From: DASZJY01 sp036260255
GTDB lineage: Bacteria > Actinomycetota > Acidimicrobiia > Acidimicrobiales > AC-14
Direction of reading: 5' to 3'
Assembly (NCBI GenBank): GCA_036260255.1
Contig: DATAAF010000116.1
Span: 1-50,254 of the forward strand
Length of the DNA: 50,254 nt
Part shown: positions 36,716 through 45,584 of the stretch, one piece after another
Layout of the letters: each line of letters opens with the position of its first letter
Position numbering within the stretch: the stretch's first letter is position 1
Notes under the pieces: generated by a model
Databases searched by the model: none
What the model was told of the DNA's origin: nothing
Seen by the model: only the letters and a program-made list of their open reading frames with translations
Made by a program: the position numbers and the translations under genes

Positions 36716-38515
36716 GTGGCCCCCACGACCACGAACAAGAGGCTCCTCGACTGGGTCGAGGAGGTCACCGCCCTTTGCGCCCCCGACAGGGTCGAGTGGT
36801 GCGACGGCTCCCAGGAGGAGTACGACCGGCTGTGCCAGCTGCTGGTCGAGGGAGGCACGCTCGTCCCTCTCGCCGACGACAAGCGGCCCAACAGCTACTG
36901 GGCCACCTCCGACCCCGGCGACGTCGCCCGGGTCGAGGACCGCACGTTCATCTGCTCCCGCGAGCAGATCGACGCCGGGCCCACCAACAACTGGCGCGAC
37001 CCGGTGGAGATGAAGGAGACCCTCACCGGTCTGTTCCGGGGCTCGATGAAGGGCCGCACCATGTACGTGGTCCCCTTCAGCATGGGGCCGCTGGGCTCGC
37101 CCATCGCCCACATCGGCGTCCAGCTCACCGACTCGCCCTACGTGGTCGTGAACATGCGGATCATGACCCGCATGGGCCAGGCGGTTCTCGACGTGCTGGG
37201 CGACGGCCACTTCGTCCCCTGCCTGCACTCGGTGGGCGCCCCCCTCGAGCCGGGCCAGGCCGACGTCCCGTGGCCGTGCGACGCCGACAACAAGTACATC
37301 GTCCACTTCCCCGAGGAGCGGGCCATCTGGTCCTACGGTTCCGGCTACGGGGGCAACGCCCTGCTCGGGAAGAAGTGCTTCGCCCTGCGCATCGCCTCGG
37401 CTATGGCCCGCGACGAGGGGTGGCTGGCCGAGCACATGCTGATCCTGAAGGTGACCTCGCCGCAGGACGAGACCCGCTACATGGCGGCGGCTTTCCCCTC
37501 CGCCTGCGGCAAGACGAACCTGGCCATGGTGGTCCCCACGCTGCCGGGCTGGAAGGTCGAGACGGTCGGCGACGACATCTGCTGGATGAAGTTCGACGCC
37601 GAGGGCCGCCTGCGGGCCATCAACCCCGAGGCCGGGTTCTTCGGCGTGGCGCCCGGAACCTCCGACGCCACCAACCCCAACGCCATGAGGACGCTCACCC
37701 GCAACTCCCTCTTCACCAACACCGCCCACACCGACGACGGCGACGTGTGGTGGGAGGGCATGACCGACGAGACCCCCGCCCACCTAACGGACTGGAAGCG
37801 CCAGGACTGGACCCCGGAGAAGGGGACGCCCGCCGCCCATCCCAACGCCCGCTTCACCACCCCCGCCGCCCAGTGCCCGGTGATCGCGCCGGAATGGGAG
37901 GACCCCGCCGGGGTGCCGATCTCGGCCATCCTCTTCGGGGGCCGGCGATCGACCGTCGTCCCCCTGGTCAACGAGTCGTTCGACTGGCAGCACGGGGTGT
38001 TCCTGGGCTCGATCATGGCCTCGGAGACCACCGCCGCGCAGGCCGGGGCGGTGGGCAAGCTCCGCCGCGACCCCTTCGCCATGCTGCCCTTCTGTGGCTA
38101 CAACATGGGCGACTACCTGGGGCACTGGTTGGACGTCGGCGCGGCGACCTCACCCGACAAGCTCCCGAAGCTCTTCTACGTGAACTGGTTCCGCAAGGAC
38201 GCCAACGGCAGGTGGCTCTGGCCGGGGTTCGGCGAGAACAGCCGGGTGCTGGCCTGGATCTTCGAGCGGGTGTCGGGCCGGGGCGAGGCGGTGGACACGC
38301 CGATCGGGCGGCTGCCCGCGTCCGGAGCCGTCCCCACCGAAGGCCTCGACGTGCCCGCCGACGACATGGCCGAGCTGCTCCGGGTCGAGGTCGAGGAGTG
38401 GCGGCAGGAGGTGCCCTCCATCGACGAGCACTACGCCGCCTTGGGCGAGCGCCTGCCCGACGCCCTTCGCGACGAGCTGGTCGCCCTCGAGAAGCGCCTC
38501 ACCGCCGCCGGCTGA
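36716..38515 (+). CDS. pckG: GTP-dependent phosphoenolpyruvate carboxykinase
   Basis: A 599-residue enzyme converting oxaloacetate and GTP to PEP, the gluconeogenic entry. The P-loop FPSACGKTN with the catalytic Cys, NMRIMTRMG, and the WWEGM and FGGRRSTVVPLV blocks are intact. GTG at 36716 follows AAGGAGGTG. The GTP form is typical of actinobacteria. A strong hairpin follows. Confidence 0.96.
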   Translation: MAPTTTNKRLLDWVEEVTALCAPDRVEWCDGSQEEYDRLCQLLVEGGTLVPLADDKRPNSYWATSDPGDVARVEDRTFICSREQIDAGPTNNWRDPVEMKETLTGLFRGSMKGRTMYVVPFSMGPLGSPIAHIGVQLTDSPYVVVNMRIMTRMGQAVLDVLGDGHFVPCLHSVGAPLEPGQADVPWPCDADNKYIVHFPEERAIWSYGSGYGGNALLGKKCFALRIASAMARDEGWLAEHMLILKVTSPQDETRYMAAAFPSACGKTNLAMVVPTLPGWKVETVGDDICWMKFDAEGRLRAINPEAGFFGVAPGTSDATNPNAMRTLTRNSLFTNTAHTDDGDVWWEGMTDETPAHLTDWKRQDWTPEKGTPAAHPNARFTTPAAQCPVIAPEWEDPAGVPISAILFGGRRSTVVPLVNESFDWQHGVFLGSIMASETTAAQAGAVGKLRRDPFAMLPFCGYNMGDYLGHWLDVGAATSPDKLPKLFYVNWFRKDANGRWLWPGFGENSRVLAWIFERVSGRGEAVDTPIGRLPASGAVPTEGLDVPADDMAELLRVEVEEWRQEVPSIDEHYAALGERLPDALRDELVALEKRLTAAG

Positions 38516-38525
38516 AACCGTTCCA

Positions 38526-38562
38526 GGCGCGCTCGGGGTCGTGGTAAGACCCTGAGCGCGCC
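38526..38562 (+). terminator. Hairpin terminator after pckG
   Basis: 15-bp arms (38526-38540 and 38548-38562) pair with one G-U, around a 7-base loop. It lies 10 bp after the pckG stop. There is no T-run, as is common for high-GC terminators. Confidence 0.75.
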
Positions 38563-38623
38563 CAGAACGTCGCCGGGCCGGCTGGTTACCATGCCCACGT
38601 CGTCGCCCAGGGAGGGGAGCCGC

Positions 38624-38860
38624 ATGGCGGTCCACGCGTACGTCTTGATCCAGACCGAGGTGGGCAAGGCCGCCCAGGTGGCCGACGAGGTCTCCAAGAT
38701 CGACGGCGTGGTGGCGGCCGAGGACGTCACCGGTCCCTACGACGTCATCGTCCGCGCCGAGGCCGAGTCCATGGACGACCTCGGGCGGCTGGTGGTCAGC
38801 CGGGTCCAGCTCATCGACGGGATCACCCGGACGCTCACCTGCCCGGTGGTGCACCTGTAA
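38624..38860 (+). CDS. Stand-alone AsnC/Lrp ligand-binding (RAM) domain
   Basis: A 78-residue RAM domain without the usual HTH part: AYVLIQTEVGKAAQVADEV, GPYDVIVRAE and the last strand TRTLTCPVV. Such small forms pair with full regulators or form rings. ATG at 38624 has GGAGGGGAG upstream; an ATG 11 codons earlier is in frame but lacks one. TACCAT at 38587-38592 is a possible -10. Confidence 0.85.
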   Translation: MAVHAYVLIQTEVGKAAQVADEVSKIDGVVAAEDVTGPYDVIVRAEAESMDDLGRLVVSRVQLIDGITRTLTCPVVHL

Positions 38861-38873
38861 AAGAGGGCGGTGC

Positions 38874-39959
38874 TCACCCGCGGGGGCGGCCGATGCGGCC
38901 GGCCCGGCGGGCGTGGCGCTCGAGGGCCAGGGCGACCAGGCGGTCGACCAGCTCGGGGTAGGGAACACCCGACGCCTGCCACATGCGGGGGTACATCGAG
39001 ATGGGCGTGAACCCGGGGATGGTGTTCACCTCGTTGACGAGGAGGCCCCGGCCGTCCTCCTCGTAGAAGAAGTCGACCCGCGCCATGGCCTCGGCCCGCA
39101 CCGCCCCGAAGGCGAGGACGGTCATGCGCTGCACCTCGGCGGCGGCGGCGTGGGGCAGCGGCGCGGGGACGAGCAGCTCGGCCCCGCTGCCGACGTACTT
39201 GTCCTCGTAGTCGTAGAACTCCCGGCTGGGCCGGATCTCACCCGGGACCGACGGCTCCGGCGGATTGTCGCCCAGCACGCCGCACTCGATCTCCCGCCCC
39301 CTCACCGCTTCCTCGAGCACCACCCACTCGTCGTAGGCGAGCGCCTGTGACAGCGCCGCGCCGAGGGCGTCGGGACCGTCGACCCGGGCGACCCCGACCG
39401 ACGATCCCAGCCCCGCCGGCTTGACGAACACCGGCCATCCCAGGGCCTCGGCCACCTGGTCGGCGAGGGCGTCGGTGACATCCCACTCTCGCAGGGCCAG
39501 CCACCGGGCCACCGGCAGCCCGGCCTCGGCCAGGAGCCGCTTGGCCACCGCCTTGTCCATGCAGACGGCCGACCCCAGCACGCCGGAACCGACGTAGGGT
39601 ACGCCCGCCAGCTCGCAGAGACCCTGTACCGTGCCGTCCTCGCCGAACGGCCCGTGCAGCAGCGGGAAGACGACGGTGGGCGCGCCGTCCCCCGAAGGGC
39701 TCAGCATCTCGAACGGGTCCACCTCGGCGCCGCGGGCCTCGAGGGCGGGGGGGAGGGCACCAGCCCCGCCTTCGGCCAGCCGCGCCCTCGACTCCTCGGC
39801 TAGGAGCCACCGCCCCTCGGGGGTCACGCCCACCGGGACCAGGTCGTAGCGGTCCGGGTCGGCGGCGGCCAGCACCGACACGACCGTGGTGCACGACACG
39901 TCGTGCTCGGCCGACCGGCCCCCGAACAGCACGACCAGGCGGGTCCGTGACGTCGGCAC
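38874..39959 (-). CDS. ddl: D-alanine--D-alanine ligase
   Basis: A 361-residue ATP-grasp ligase for peptidoglycan. LFGGRSAEHDVS, HGPFGEDGTVQG, PAGLGSSVGV and LVNEVNTIPGFT are canonical. The EH of SAEH and the Tyr/Phe region around EFYDYEDKY are of the D-Ala type rather than the D-Lac type, by eye only. GTG at 39959 has TAGGGT 6 nt upstream. Confidence 0.95.
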   Translation of the reverse strand: MPTSRTRLVVLFGGRSAEHDVSCTTVVSVLAAADPDRYDLVPVGVTPEGRWLLAEESRARLAEGGAGALPPALEARGAEVDPFEMLSPSGDGAPTVVFPLLHGPFGEDGTVQGLCELAGVPYVGSGVLGSAVCMDKAVAKRLLAEAGLPVARWLALREWDVTDALADQVAEALGWPVFVKPAGLGSSVGVARVDGPDALGAALSQALAYDEWVVLEEAVRGREIECGVLGDNPPEPSVPGEIRPSREFYDYEDKYVGSGAELLVPAPLPHAAAAEVQRMTVLAFGAVRAEAMARVDFFYEEDGRGLLVNEVNTIPGFTPISMYPRMWQASGVPYPELVDRLVALALERHARRAGRIGRPRG

Positions 39960-39965
39960 CGCCGT

Positions 39966-39971
39966 ACCCTA
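39966..39971 (-). promoter_or_regulatory. -10 hexamer for leaderless ddl
   Basis: TAGGGT on the minus strand, 6 nt before the ddl GTG. Confidence 0.45.
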
Positions 39972-40049
39972 ACGGGGGCGCCGGTTGGGGCCCGCCGACC
40001 CCGGTTAGGCTTCGCCGTCCCCTCCGACGCAGGAGCAACCGACCCGACA

Positions 40050-40895
40050 ATGGCCAAGAAGAAGGGGGGCAAGGCCCGCCGCCCGCCGCAGCACGCCAAT
40101 CGCCAGCGAGCGGCCGCGCAGTCCCGCCACCAGGCGGCCAAGGGGCAGAAGGGACAGGCGGTCTCGACCGGCCACACCGGGCAGCCCGGGCAGGGCAAGG
40201 CGCCCACCGCTCCCGCACCCGCGCAGCCGGCCAAGGGCCGCGCCCCGGCACCGGCGACCAAGGGCCAGCGCCCGGCGAAGGAGCGCTCGGGCTCCACCCG
40301 GGCGGAGCGCCTGGCCGCCGCCCAGCGGGCCCGGCGCCGGCGGACCCTCCGGAACCGGGCGATGGTGGCCGGAGTGGTGCTGGTCGTGGTGGGGGCGATC
40401 GTGGCGGTGGTGATGAGCAACCGCAGGTCGGCCGAGGCGACCATCGACCGCCTCGAGGAAGGCTCGTGCCAGTTCGACCGCCGGAGCGACCGCGACGACG
40501 GGCCCGGCCGCAACCACGTGCCCAATCCCACCTACTCGGTGAACCCGCCGTCGGGCGGCAACCACGACCCCCAGGCGGCGTCGGCGGGCAACTTCACGGC
40601 CGAGACCGTCCCGTCCGACGGGCAGATCGTGCACGCCATGGAGCACGGCTACGTGGTGCTCTGGTACAAGCCCGACCTCCCCGCCGACGCCCAGACGCGG
40701 CTGCGCGAGGTCTTCTCCCGGCACGCCGGCGAGGTGCTCCTGGTGCCCCGACCGTCGCTGCCCAAGCCGGTTGCCGCCACCGCCTGGGGGCGCCGACTCC
40801 TCTGCGACGACGTCGAGGTGGCCGCCCTCGACCTGTTCGTGACCAGCTTCCGCGACCAGGGTCCCGAGAAGGGCTTCCTGGGCCGGGAGGGCTAG
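40050..40895 (+). CDS. DUF3105 membrane-anchored protein
   Basis: A 281-residue protein with a long Lys/Arg/Ala-rich cytoplasmic start (to about 100), one membrane helix (MVAGVVLVVVGAIVAVVM), then an outside domain with NPPSGGNHDP and HAMEHGYVVLWYKPD, the DUF3105 signature. Function unknown. ATG at 40050; AGGAG is about 15 nt upstream. A TAGGCT at 40006-40011 may be the -10. The stop shares a CTAG with the convergent gene's stop. Confidence 0.85.
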   Translation: MAKKKGGKARRPPQHANRQRAAAQSRHQAAKGQKGQAVSTGHTGQPGQGKAPTAPAPAQPAKGRAPAPATKGQRPAKERSGSTRAERLAAAQRARRRRTLRNRAMVAGVVLVVVGAIVAVVMSNRRSAEATIDRLEEGSCQFDRRSDRDDGPGRNHVPNPTYSVNPPSGGNHDPQAASAGNFTAETVPSDGQIVHAMEHGYVVLWYKPDLPADAQTRLREVFSRHAGEVLLVPRPSLPKPVAATAWGRRLLCDDVEVAALDLFVTSFRDQGPEKGFLGREG

Positions 40896-41272
40896 GGAGG
40901 GCTCACGACCATGGCCCGGATCGACAGGCCCATGAGGAAGAGGCCGCCCAGCCCGTAGAGCACGTACAGGCGGTGCCGCAGCTGCTGGCGGTACGAGTAG
41001 ATGATCGCGACGGCGATGATCGCCAGGAAGCCGTAGAAGGTGTGGAGGTCCTCGACCTCGCGGTCCTGGCCCAGCAACGCCACCCCGAGACCGACCTGGA
41101 CGAAGATCGCCAGCTCGGCGGCCAGGGTGAACCACCACAGCGCCCGTACCCGCAGCGACGGCCGCCACGCCGCTCCCAGCGACCACAGGCCGGCCAGCCC
41201 GTTGCCCACCACCACGACCCACGACCAGCCGGCGTGCAGGCCGACGAGGCAGGCGAGGGTGGGGCCGCTCAC
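40892..41272 (-). CDS. Four-helix membrane protein of unknown function
   Basis: A 126-residue protein with about four hydrophobic segments: CLVGLHAGWSWVVVVGNGLAG, a second near WWFTLAAELAIFVQVG, a third FYGFLAIIAVAIIY, a fourth near LYGLGGLFLMGLSI. Charged loops carry a YRQQLRHR patch. GTG at 41272 overlaps the PIG-L gene stop in GTGA, so it is co-translated with it. No catalytic motif seen. Confidence 0.7.
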   Translation of the reverse strand: MSGPTLACLVGLHAGWSWVVVVGNGLAGLWSLGAAWRPSLRVRALWWFTLAAELAIFVQVGLGVALLGQDREVEDLHTFYGFLAIIAVAIIYSYRQQLRHRLYVLYGLGGLFLMGLSIRAMVVSPP

Positions 41273-42078
41273 CCCGTGCCGGCGGCGCCCAGGCCCTCGA
41301 AGACGTCCGACTCGCGGGTGCCGGGTGGGGCCCCCTCGAGGATGTACCACTCCTGGCCGAACCCCACCGTGAACATGTCCTCGGGCATGGCCAGGAAGAA
41401 CGACGTCTCCGAGATCTGGCTGGCGTGAGCTGCCATGGCCCGGCGCTTGACGGCCAGGAACTGCCGGACGTCGACCGTCGTGGTGATCCGGTCCTCGCCG
41501 ACGCCGAGCTCGGCCAGCTCGGCGGGATCCATGTCGCCGGGCAACTCGCCGCCCTCGTCGCGGGCCCGCGCCGTCTCCCGCTGCAGGAAGTCGCGGTTCA
41601 CCGTGTTCAGGTAGACCTTCGGCGTGGCCGCCAGCCGGCCGGCGGCAACGCCCACCCGGTGCACCTGGATGTGGTCGGGATGGCCGTACACCCCGTTCTC
41701 GTCGTAGGCGGTGAGGACGTCGGCCTCCTCCTCGGTGAGGATCGCCGCCAGCCTGGCCGCCGCCTCGTCGACGTCGGCCCGCCAGAACGAGTCGGGCAGG
41801 TCGTTCTCGGGTGTGCCCATCATCCCCGAGTCCACGTACCCGAGGAACTCGACGCGCGCCACGCCCAGGATCTCGGCGGCCCGGTGGGTCTCGACCACCC
41901 GGCGCTGGGCCAGCGTCTCATCCGGCTCGAGGAAGCCCTCGGCCACCTCCCCGTGCTCCCCCCGGGTGGCCACGACGAGCACGACCCGGTGGCCGGCGGC
42001 GGCCGCCTTGGCCATCGTGCCGCCGGTGGCGATGGCCTCGTCGTCGGGGTGGGCGTGGAAGCACACGAGTGTGCTCAT
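41269..42078 (-). CDS. PIG-L/LmbE deacetylase, MshB/Mca-like
   Basis: A 269-residue zinc deacetylase with AHPDDEAIATGG near the N terminus and GVYGHPDHIQVH, which supply the zinc ligands. It resembles MshB (mycothiol synthesis) and Mca (mycothiol conjugate amidase); the sequence does not decide which. ATG at 42078. Upstream lies a large inverted repeat that separates it from the CoA-transferase gene. Confidence 0.88.
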   Translation of the reverse strand: MSTLVCFHAHPDDEAIATGGTMAKAAAAGHRVVLVVATRGEHGEVAEGFLEPDETLAQRRVVETHRAAEILGVARVEFLGYVDSGMMGTPENDLPDSFWRADVDEAAARLAAILTEEEADVLTAYDENGVYGHPDHIQVHRVGVAAGRLAATPKVYLNTVNRDFLQRETARARDEGGELPGDMDPAELAELGVGEDRITTTVDVRQFLAVKRRAMAAHASQISETSFFLAMPEDMFTVGFGQEWYILEGAPPGTRESDVFEGLGAAGTG

Positions 42079-42117
42079 GCGACCACCACGGCGTTCGCTG
42101 CGCTCGGCTCGCCTGGT

Positions 42118-42169
42118 GGGGCCGCCGGCACCTGCGGGCGGCGGGCGAGGGGTCGGTGCCGGCGGCCCC
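42118..42169 (-). terminator. 15-bp perfect inverted repeat after the CoA-transferase gene
   Basis: GGGGCCGCCGGCACC (42118-42132) and GGTGCCGGCGGCCCC (42155-42169) are exact complements with a 22-base loop. It starts 15 bp below the CoA-transferase stop. The loop contains GGCGAGGGG, which can instead pair with the CCCC-G-CTCGCC beside the right arm, so two exclusive folds are possible. This fits a terminator or an attenuator before the PIG-L gene. Confidence 0.7.
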
Positions 42170-42184
42170 GCTCGCCGTGATCGC

Positions 42185-43342
42185 TCACGCCACCGCTCCG
42201 ACCTGGCGCAGGTGGGCGATCTCCTCGGCGGTGTGGCGCCACGCCGCCAGCACCTCGTCGGTGTGCTGGCCGGGGTGGGGCGGCGGGCCGGCGACCGCCG
42301 CCGGCGTGCGGCTGAGGCGGGGCGCCGGAGCGGGCTGGACGACGCCGTTCAGCTCCACGTACGTGCGCCGGGCCCGCAGCTGCGGGTGGCCGGCGGCCTC
42401 GTCGACGCCGAGCACCGGCGAGAGGCAGGCGTCGGTGCCCTCCAGGTGCTCGCACCACTCGGCCCGGGTGCGGGTGCGCACGGCGGCGGCCACCCGTTGC
42501 TCGGCATCGGTCCACCCGCTGCGGTCGAGGCGGTCGGGCAGCTCGTCGCGGTCGAGGCCGAGGCCCGCCAGCAGTGCGTCGTAGAACCGGGGCTCGATGG
42601 CGCCGACGGCGACGTACTCCCCGTCGGCCGTCTCGTAGGTGTCGTAGAACGGGGCGCCGCCGTCGAGGAGGTTGGCGCCCGGCTCACCCGACCACTTCCC
42701 CGCCGCGCGCAGCGAGCACACCATCGCCATCAGCAGGGCGGCGCCGTCGGCCATGGCGGTGTCCACCACCTGGCCCTGCCCCGACGCCCGGGCCTCGAGC
42801 AGCGCGCACACCACGCCGAACGCCTGCAGCAGCCCGCCGCCCCCGAAGTCGCCCACCAGGTTGAGCGGCGGCACCGGGCGCTCGCCCGGACGGGCGATCG
42901 CCCGCAACGCCCCCGCCACCGCGATGAAGTTGATGTCGTGCCCCGGGGCGGCGGCGAGGGGGCCGTCCTGGCCCCACCCCGTCATCCGCCCGTAGACGAG
43001 GCGGGGGTTGCGGGCCAGGCAGAGCTCGGGGCCCAACCCGAGCCGCTCCATGACTCCCGGACGGAACCCCTCGAGCAGCACGTCGGCCTGCTCGGCCAAC
43101 CGCAGCAGGGTGGCGGCCCCGTCGGGATGCTTGAGGTCCACTGCGACCGACCGGCGGCCACGGTTCAGCACGTCGACGGCCGGGTCGGGCGCGGTGGGCG
43201 AGGCGTCGGCCGGACTGCCCGGCGCCGGCACCCGGTCGACCCGCACGACCTCGGCGCCCATGTCCGCCAGCAGCATGGCCGTGAACGGGCCCGGCCCGAT
43301 GCTGGCCACCTCCACCACCCGCACGCCGTGCAGCGGTCCCAT
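42185..43342 (-). CDS. Class III CoA-transferase (racemase-like)
   Basis: A 385-residue family III CoA-transferase/alpha-methylacyl-CoA racemase. The opening VVEVASIGPGPFTAMLLADMG, NRGRRSVAVDLKHPDG and GFRPGVMERLGLGP blocks are typical. Substrate unknown. ATG at 43342 with TAGGGT 9 nt upstream. Confidence 0.9.
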   Translation of the reverse strand: MGPLHGVRVVEVASIGPGPFTAMLLADMGAEVVRVDRVPAPGSPADASPTAPDPAVDVLNRGRRSVAVDLKHPDGAATLLRLAEQADVLLEGFRPGVMERLGLGPELCLARNPRLVYGRMTGWGQDGPLAAAPGHDINFIAVAGALRAIARPGERPVPPLNLVGDFGGGGLLQAFGVVCALLEARASGQGQVVDTAMADGAALLMAMVCSLRAAGKWSGEPGANLLDGGAPFYDTYETADGEYVAVGAIEPRFYDALLAGLGLDRDELPDRLDRSGWTDAEQRVAAAVRTRTRAEWCEHLEGTDACLSPVLGVDEAAGHPQLRARRTYVELNGVVQPAPAPRLSRTPAAVAGPPPHPGQHTDEVLAAWRHTAEEIAHLRQVGAVA

Positions 43343-43351
43343 CGGCGACGG

Positions 43352-43357
43352 ACCCTA
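43352..43357 (-). promoter_or_regulatory. -10 hexamer for the CoA-transferase gene
   Basis: TAGGGT on the minus strand, 9 nt before the ATG at 43342. Confidence 0.4.
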
Positions 43358-43382
43358 GCGACCCCGTCCGTAGACTGCCGCT

Positions 43383-43402
43383 CACGACACCCGAGCGTCG
43401 TG
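43383..43402. promoter_or_regulatory. Dyad CACGAC-N8-GTCGTG before capA
   Basis: 6-bp arms with an 8-bp spacer sit between the divergent CoA-transferase and capA starts. TAGACT at 43371-43376 on the plus strand lies just upstream as a possible -10 for capA. The dyad could be an operator for either gene. Confidence 0.35.
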
Positions 43403-44730
43403 TGGGAGAGGGCGCCCGCGTCCGGGCCAGGCGCGCCGGGCCCGAGTGGCGGCGGGCCCTGCGTCCTGCCCTCGTGCTCTCGGCGGCGGCGGCGCTGGCT
43501 CTGCCCGCCGATCTCGGCCGCACCGGGGCGGTGAGCCCGGTGGCACGCGTTGCCGCTCCGGCGCCGTTGATGACCGCCCCGTTCGCGACGCCGCCACCGG
43601 CGGCTTCCGCCTCTCCGGCCCCGAGCGGTCAGGCGGCGCCCCCTCCGACCGCTCGGGCGGCGCCTCCGACGACCGCCGCGCCGCCGGTCGTCTTCACCAT
43701 CGCCGCCACCGGCGACTTCCTCGCCCACCGTCCGGTGGTCGCCCGGGCGGCGGCGTACGGGCGGGCATCGGGGCGGGCCTACGACTTCGGCCCCATGCTG
43801 GAGCCCATCGCGCCGTTCGTGTCGACGGCCGACCTCGGGATCTGCCATCTCGAGACACCCCTGTCCCCCGACGGCGGGGGCTTGTCGGGATACCCGGTCT
43901 TCAACGTCCCAGGCGAGCTGGCGACCGCCATCGCCGGGGCCGGCTACGACACCTGCTCGGTGGCGTCGAACCATGCCCTCGACCGCGGCGACGCTGGTGT
44001 GCAAGCCACCCTCGACGTGCTCGACGCGTCGGGCGTCGGCCATGCCGGCACGGCTCGCAGCCCGGAGGAGGCGGCGGCGGCCGTCTCGTCTCCACGCCCG
44101 GTCGCGGGTGTGGCGGTCGCCCATCTGTCGTACACGTACGGTCTCAACGGCCTCGAGGTGCCCGCCGGCCAGCCGTGGCTGGTCAACCTCATCGACGCCG
44201 GCCGCATCCTCGCCGACGCCGGCGCGGCGAAGCGCGCCGGAGCGCGGTTCGTGGTGCTCAGCATCCACTGGGGCGCGGAGTACCAGACCGATCCGACGCC
44301 GGAGCAGCGCGCCCTGGCCGCCGAGCTGCTCGCCTCGCCGGACGTCGACCTCATCCTCGGCCACCACGCCCACGTCGTGCAGCCGGTCGAGAGGATCGGC
44401 GACGAGTACGTCGTCTACGGCATGGGCAACCTCCTCTCGAACCAGACGGCGAGGTGCTGTCCGGCCCACAGCCAGGACGGGGTGGTGGTCCTGGTCACGG
44501 TCGAGGTCAGGAACGAGACGCCCGTGGTGACCCGGGTGAGCTACCACCCCACGTGGGTGGAGCCGGGGACGTACCGGGTGCTCCCCGTCGCTCGAGCCCT
44601 GAACGACCCCGCCACTCCGCCGGCGCACCGCGCCGACCTCCAGCGGTCCTGGCGGCACACCGTCGCGGTGATGTCCGCACTGGGCGCCGACGTCCACGGC
44701 GTGGTGCCCGCGGAGACACCCACCGCCTGA
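43402..44730 (+). CDS. Secreted CapA-family metallophosphatase-like protein
   Basis: A 442-residue protein. An N-terminal hydrophobic helix and a Pro/Ala/Thr linker (to about residue 95) lead to a CapA domain: AATGDFLAHRP, SVASNHALDRGD, SIHWGAEYQ and GHHAHVVQPVE carry the likely metal ligands. CapA is known from polyglutamate capsule export, but no capB or capC is near, so a cell-envelope role is more likely. GTG at 43402; GTG at 43400 is out of frame. Confidence 0.85.
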   Translation: MGEGARVRARRAGPEWRRALRPALVLSAAAALALPADLGRTGAVSPVARVAAPAPLMTAPFATPPPAASASPAPSGQAAPPPTARAAPPTTAAPPVVFTIAATGDFLAHRPVVARAAAYGRASGRAYDFGPMLEPIAPFVSTADLGICHLETPLSPDGGGLSGYPVFNVPGELATAIAGAGYDTCSVASNHALDRGDAGVQATLDVLDASGVGHAGTARSPEEAAAAVSSPRPVAGVAVAHLSYTYGLNGLEVPAGQPWLVNLIDAGRILADAGAAKRAGARFVVLSIHWGAEYQTDPTPEQRALAAELLASPDVDLILGHHAHVVQPVERIGDEYVVYGMGNLLSNQTARCCPAHSQDGVVVLVTVEVRNETPVVTRVSYHPTWVEPGTYRVLPVARALNDPATPPAHRADLQRSWRHTVAVMSALGADVHGVVPAETPTA

Positions 44731-44803
44731 CTTCCGAATTGGGTGACGAAAGCGGTTGGAGATCAACCACTCTCCGCGCCAGAAACCGTCGGTTGACCCG
44801 TGG

Positions 44804-45418
44804 TCAGAGCTGGTCGAGGAGCTTGGCCTTCTTCACCTCGAACTCGGCCTGGGAGATCACCCCACGCTGCCGCAGCTCGTCGAGCTTCTCGAGCTGCTCG
44901 AGCGGCGACAGCGGGCGCCGCCCCACCTGGCGGTCGAGCTCGCGGTCGCGAGCGGCCTCCATCTGGACATAGATCTCGTTCTGCACCCTGGTCGGGCGGG
45001 GGCACTCGGGGAACGACTCCTGCCCCCGCTCCCCCGCCGACTCGACGACCAGGTCGCCGCTGCGGAGCAGGCGGTTGACGATGGACTGGGTGACGGTGAT
45101 GTCGTTGATGCGCTCGAGTGGGATCTCCCGCCCCCGCTTGGCGACGATCCCGGAGCGCACGATCAGCCGATCGCTGGTGACGACCAGGTTGGTCGTCGCC
45201 CACCTGGCCAGGCGGTAGAGGAACCACACCAGGACGACGAGCACCACGGCCAGCACGACGAGCAGCAGAGGATCGTTGTCCGTCTTCGCCGACACGACGA
45301 TGGCGGCGGCGATGGCGCCGGCGAGGGCCAGGAACGGGCGGGCCATGACGATCCAGTGCGGGCGGACGTCGACGACCACCTCTTCGTCCTCGTTCAGCAG
45401 CCTCCGCGGGAACGGCAC
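44804..45418 (-). CDS. Membrane protein with bacterial PH domain and SHOCT tail
   Basis: A 204-residue protein. Two hydrophobic segments around 27-65 are followed by a bPH2 domain (LVVTSDRLIVRSGIVAKRGREIPLERI) and a C-terminal SHOCT motif (LEKLDELRQRGVISQAEFEVKKAKLL), an oligomerisation tail. Function unknown. GTG at 45418 has TAGCCT 8 nt upstream. Confidence 0.85.
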   Translation of the reverse strand: MPFPRRLLNEDEEVVVDVRPHWIVMARPFLALAGAIAAAIVVSAKTDNDPLLLVVLAVVLVVLVWFLYRLARWATTNLVVTSDRLIVRSGIVAKRGREIPLERINDITVTQSIVNRLLRSGDLVVESAGERGQESFPECPRPTRVQNEIYVQMEAARDRELDRQVGRRPLSPLEQLEKLDELRQRGVISQAEFEVKKAKLLDQL

Positions 45419-45426
45419 GGGCGGCG

Positions 45427-45432
45427 AGGCTA
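45427..45432 (-). promoter_or_regulatory. -10 hexamer for the PH/SHOCT gene
   Basis: TAGCCT on the minus strand, 8 nt before the GTG. Its TAG is also the stop codon of the deformylase remnant. Confidence 0.45.
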
Positions 45433-45584
45433 CGTCCTACCGGTAGACCTGCGGCGGAAGGCGGCCTCGGAGGACGACACCCGGTCGAGGAACAGCCGGC
45501 CGTCGAGATGGTCGATCTGGTGGACGTCCCGGGCCTCGAAGGCGTCGACCTCCACAGCCGTTCCGGGCACCGCCGCCCGAGGTC
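45430..45584 (-). pseudogene. def: Peptide deformylase C-terminal remnant
   Basis: About 50 codons read GTAVEVDAFEARD, HQIDHLDG and RLFLDRV, matching the end of peptide deformylase. The family motif HExDH is HQIDH here, with the catalytic Glu changed to Gln. The first two motifs (GVGLAAPQ and EGCLS types) are absent; upstream is the unrelated deoxynucleotidase gene. A GTG at 45555 could start a 41-residue peptide, but it would be inactive. A functional def must lie elsewhere. Confidence 0.75.

Noticed and set aside
40891..40895. Shared CTAG stop codons of two convergent genes as a regulatory site
   Set aside because: It is a simple consequence of tight convergent packing, since CTAG is its own reverse complement.
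43361..43400. Damage-type promoter on the minus strand before the CoA-transferase gene
   Set aside because: GTGTCGTGA occurs, but the spacing gives CTACGG or TACGGA, not TAnnnT. The nearer TAGGGT fits better.
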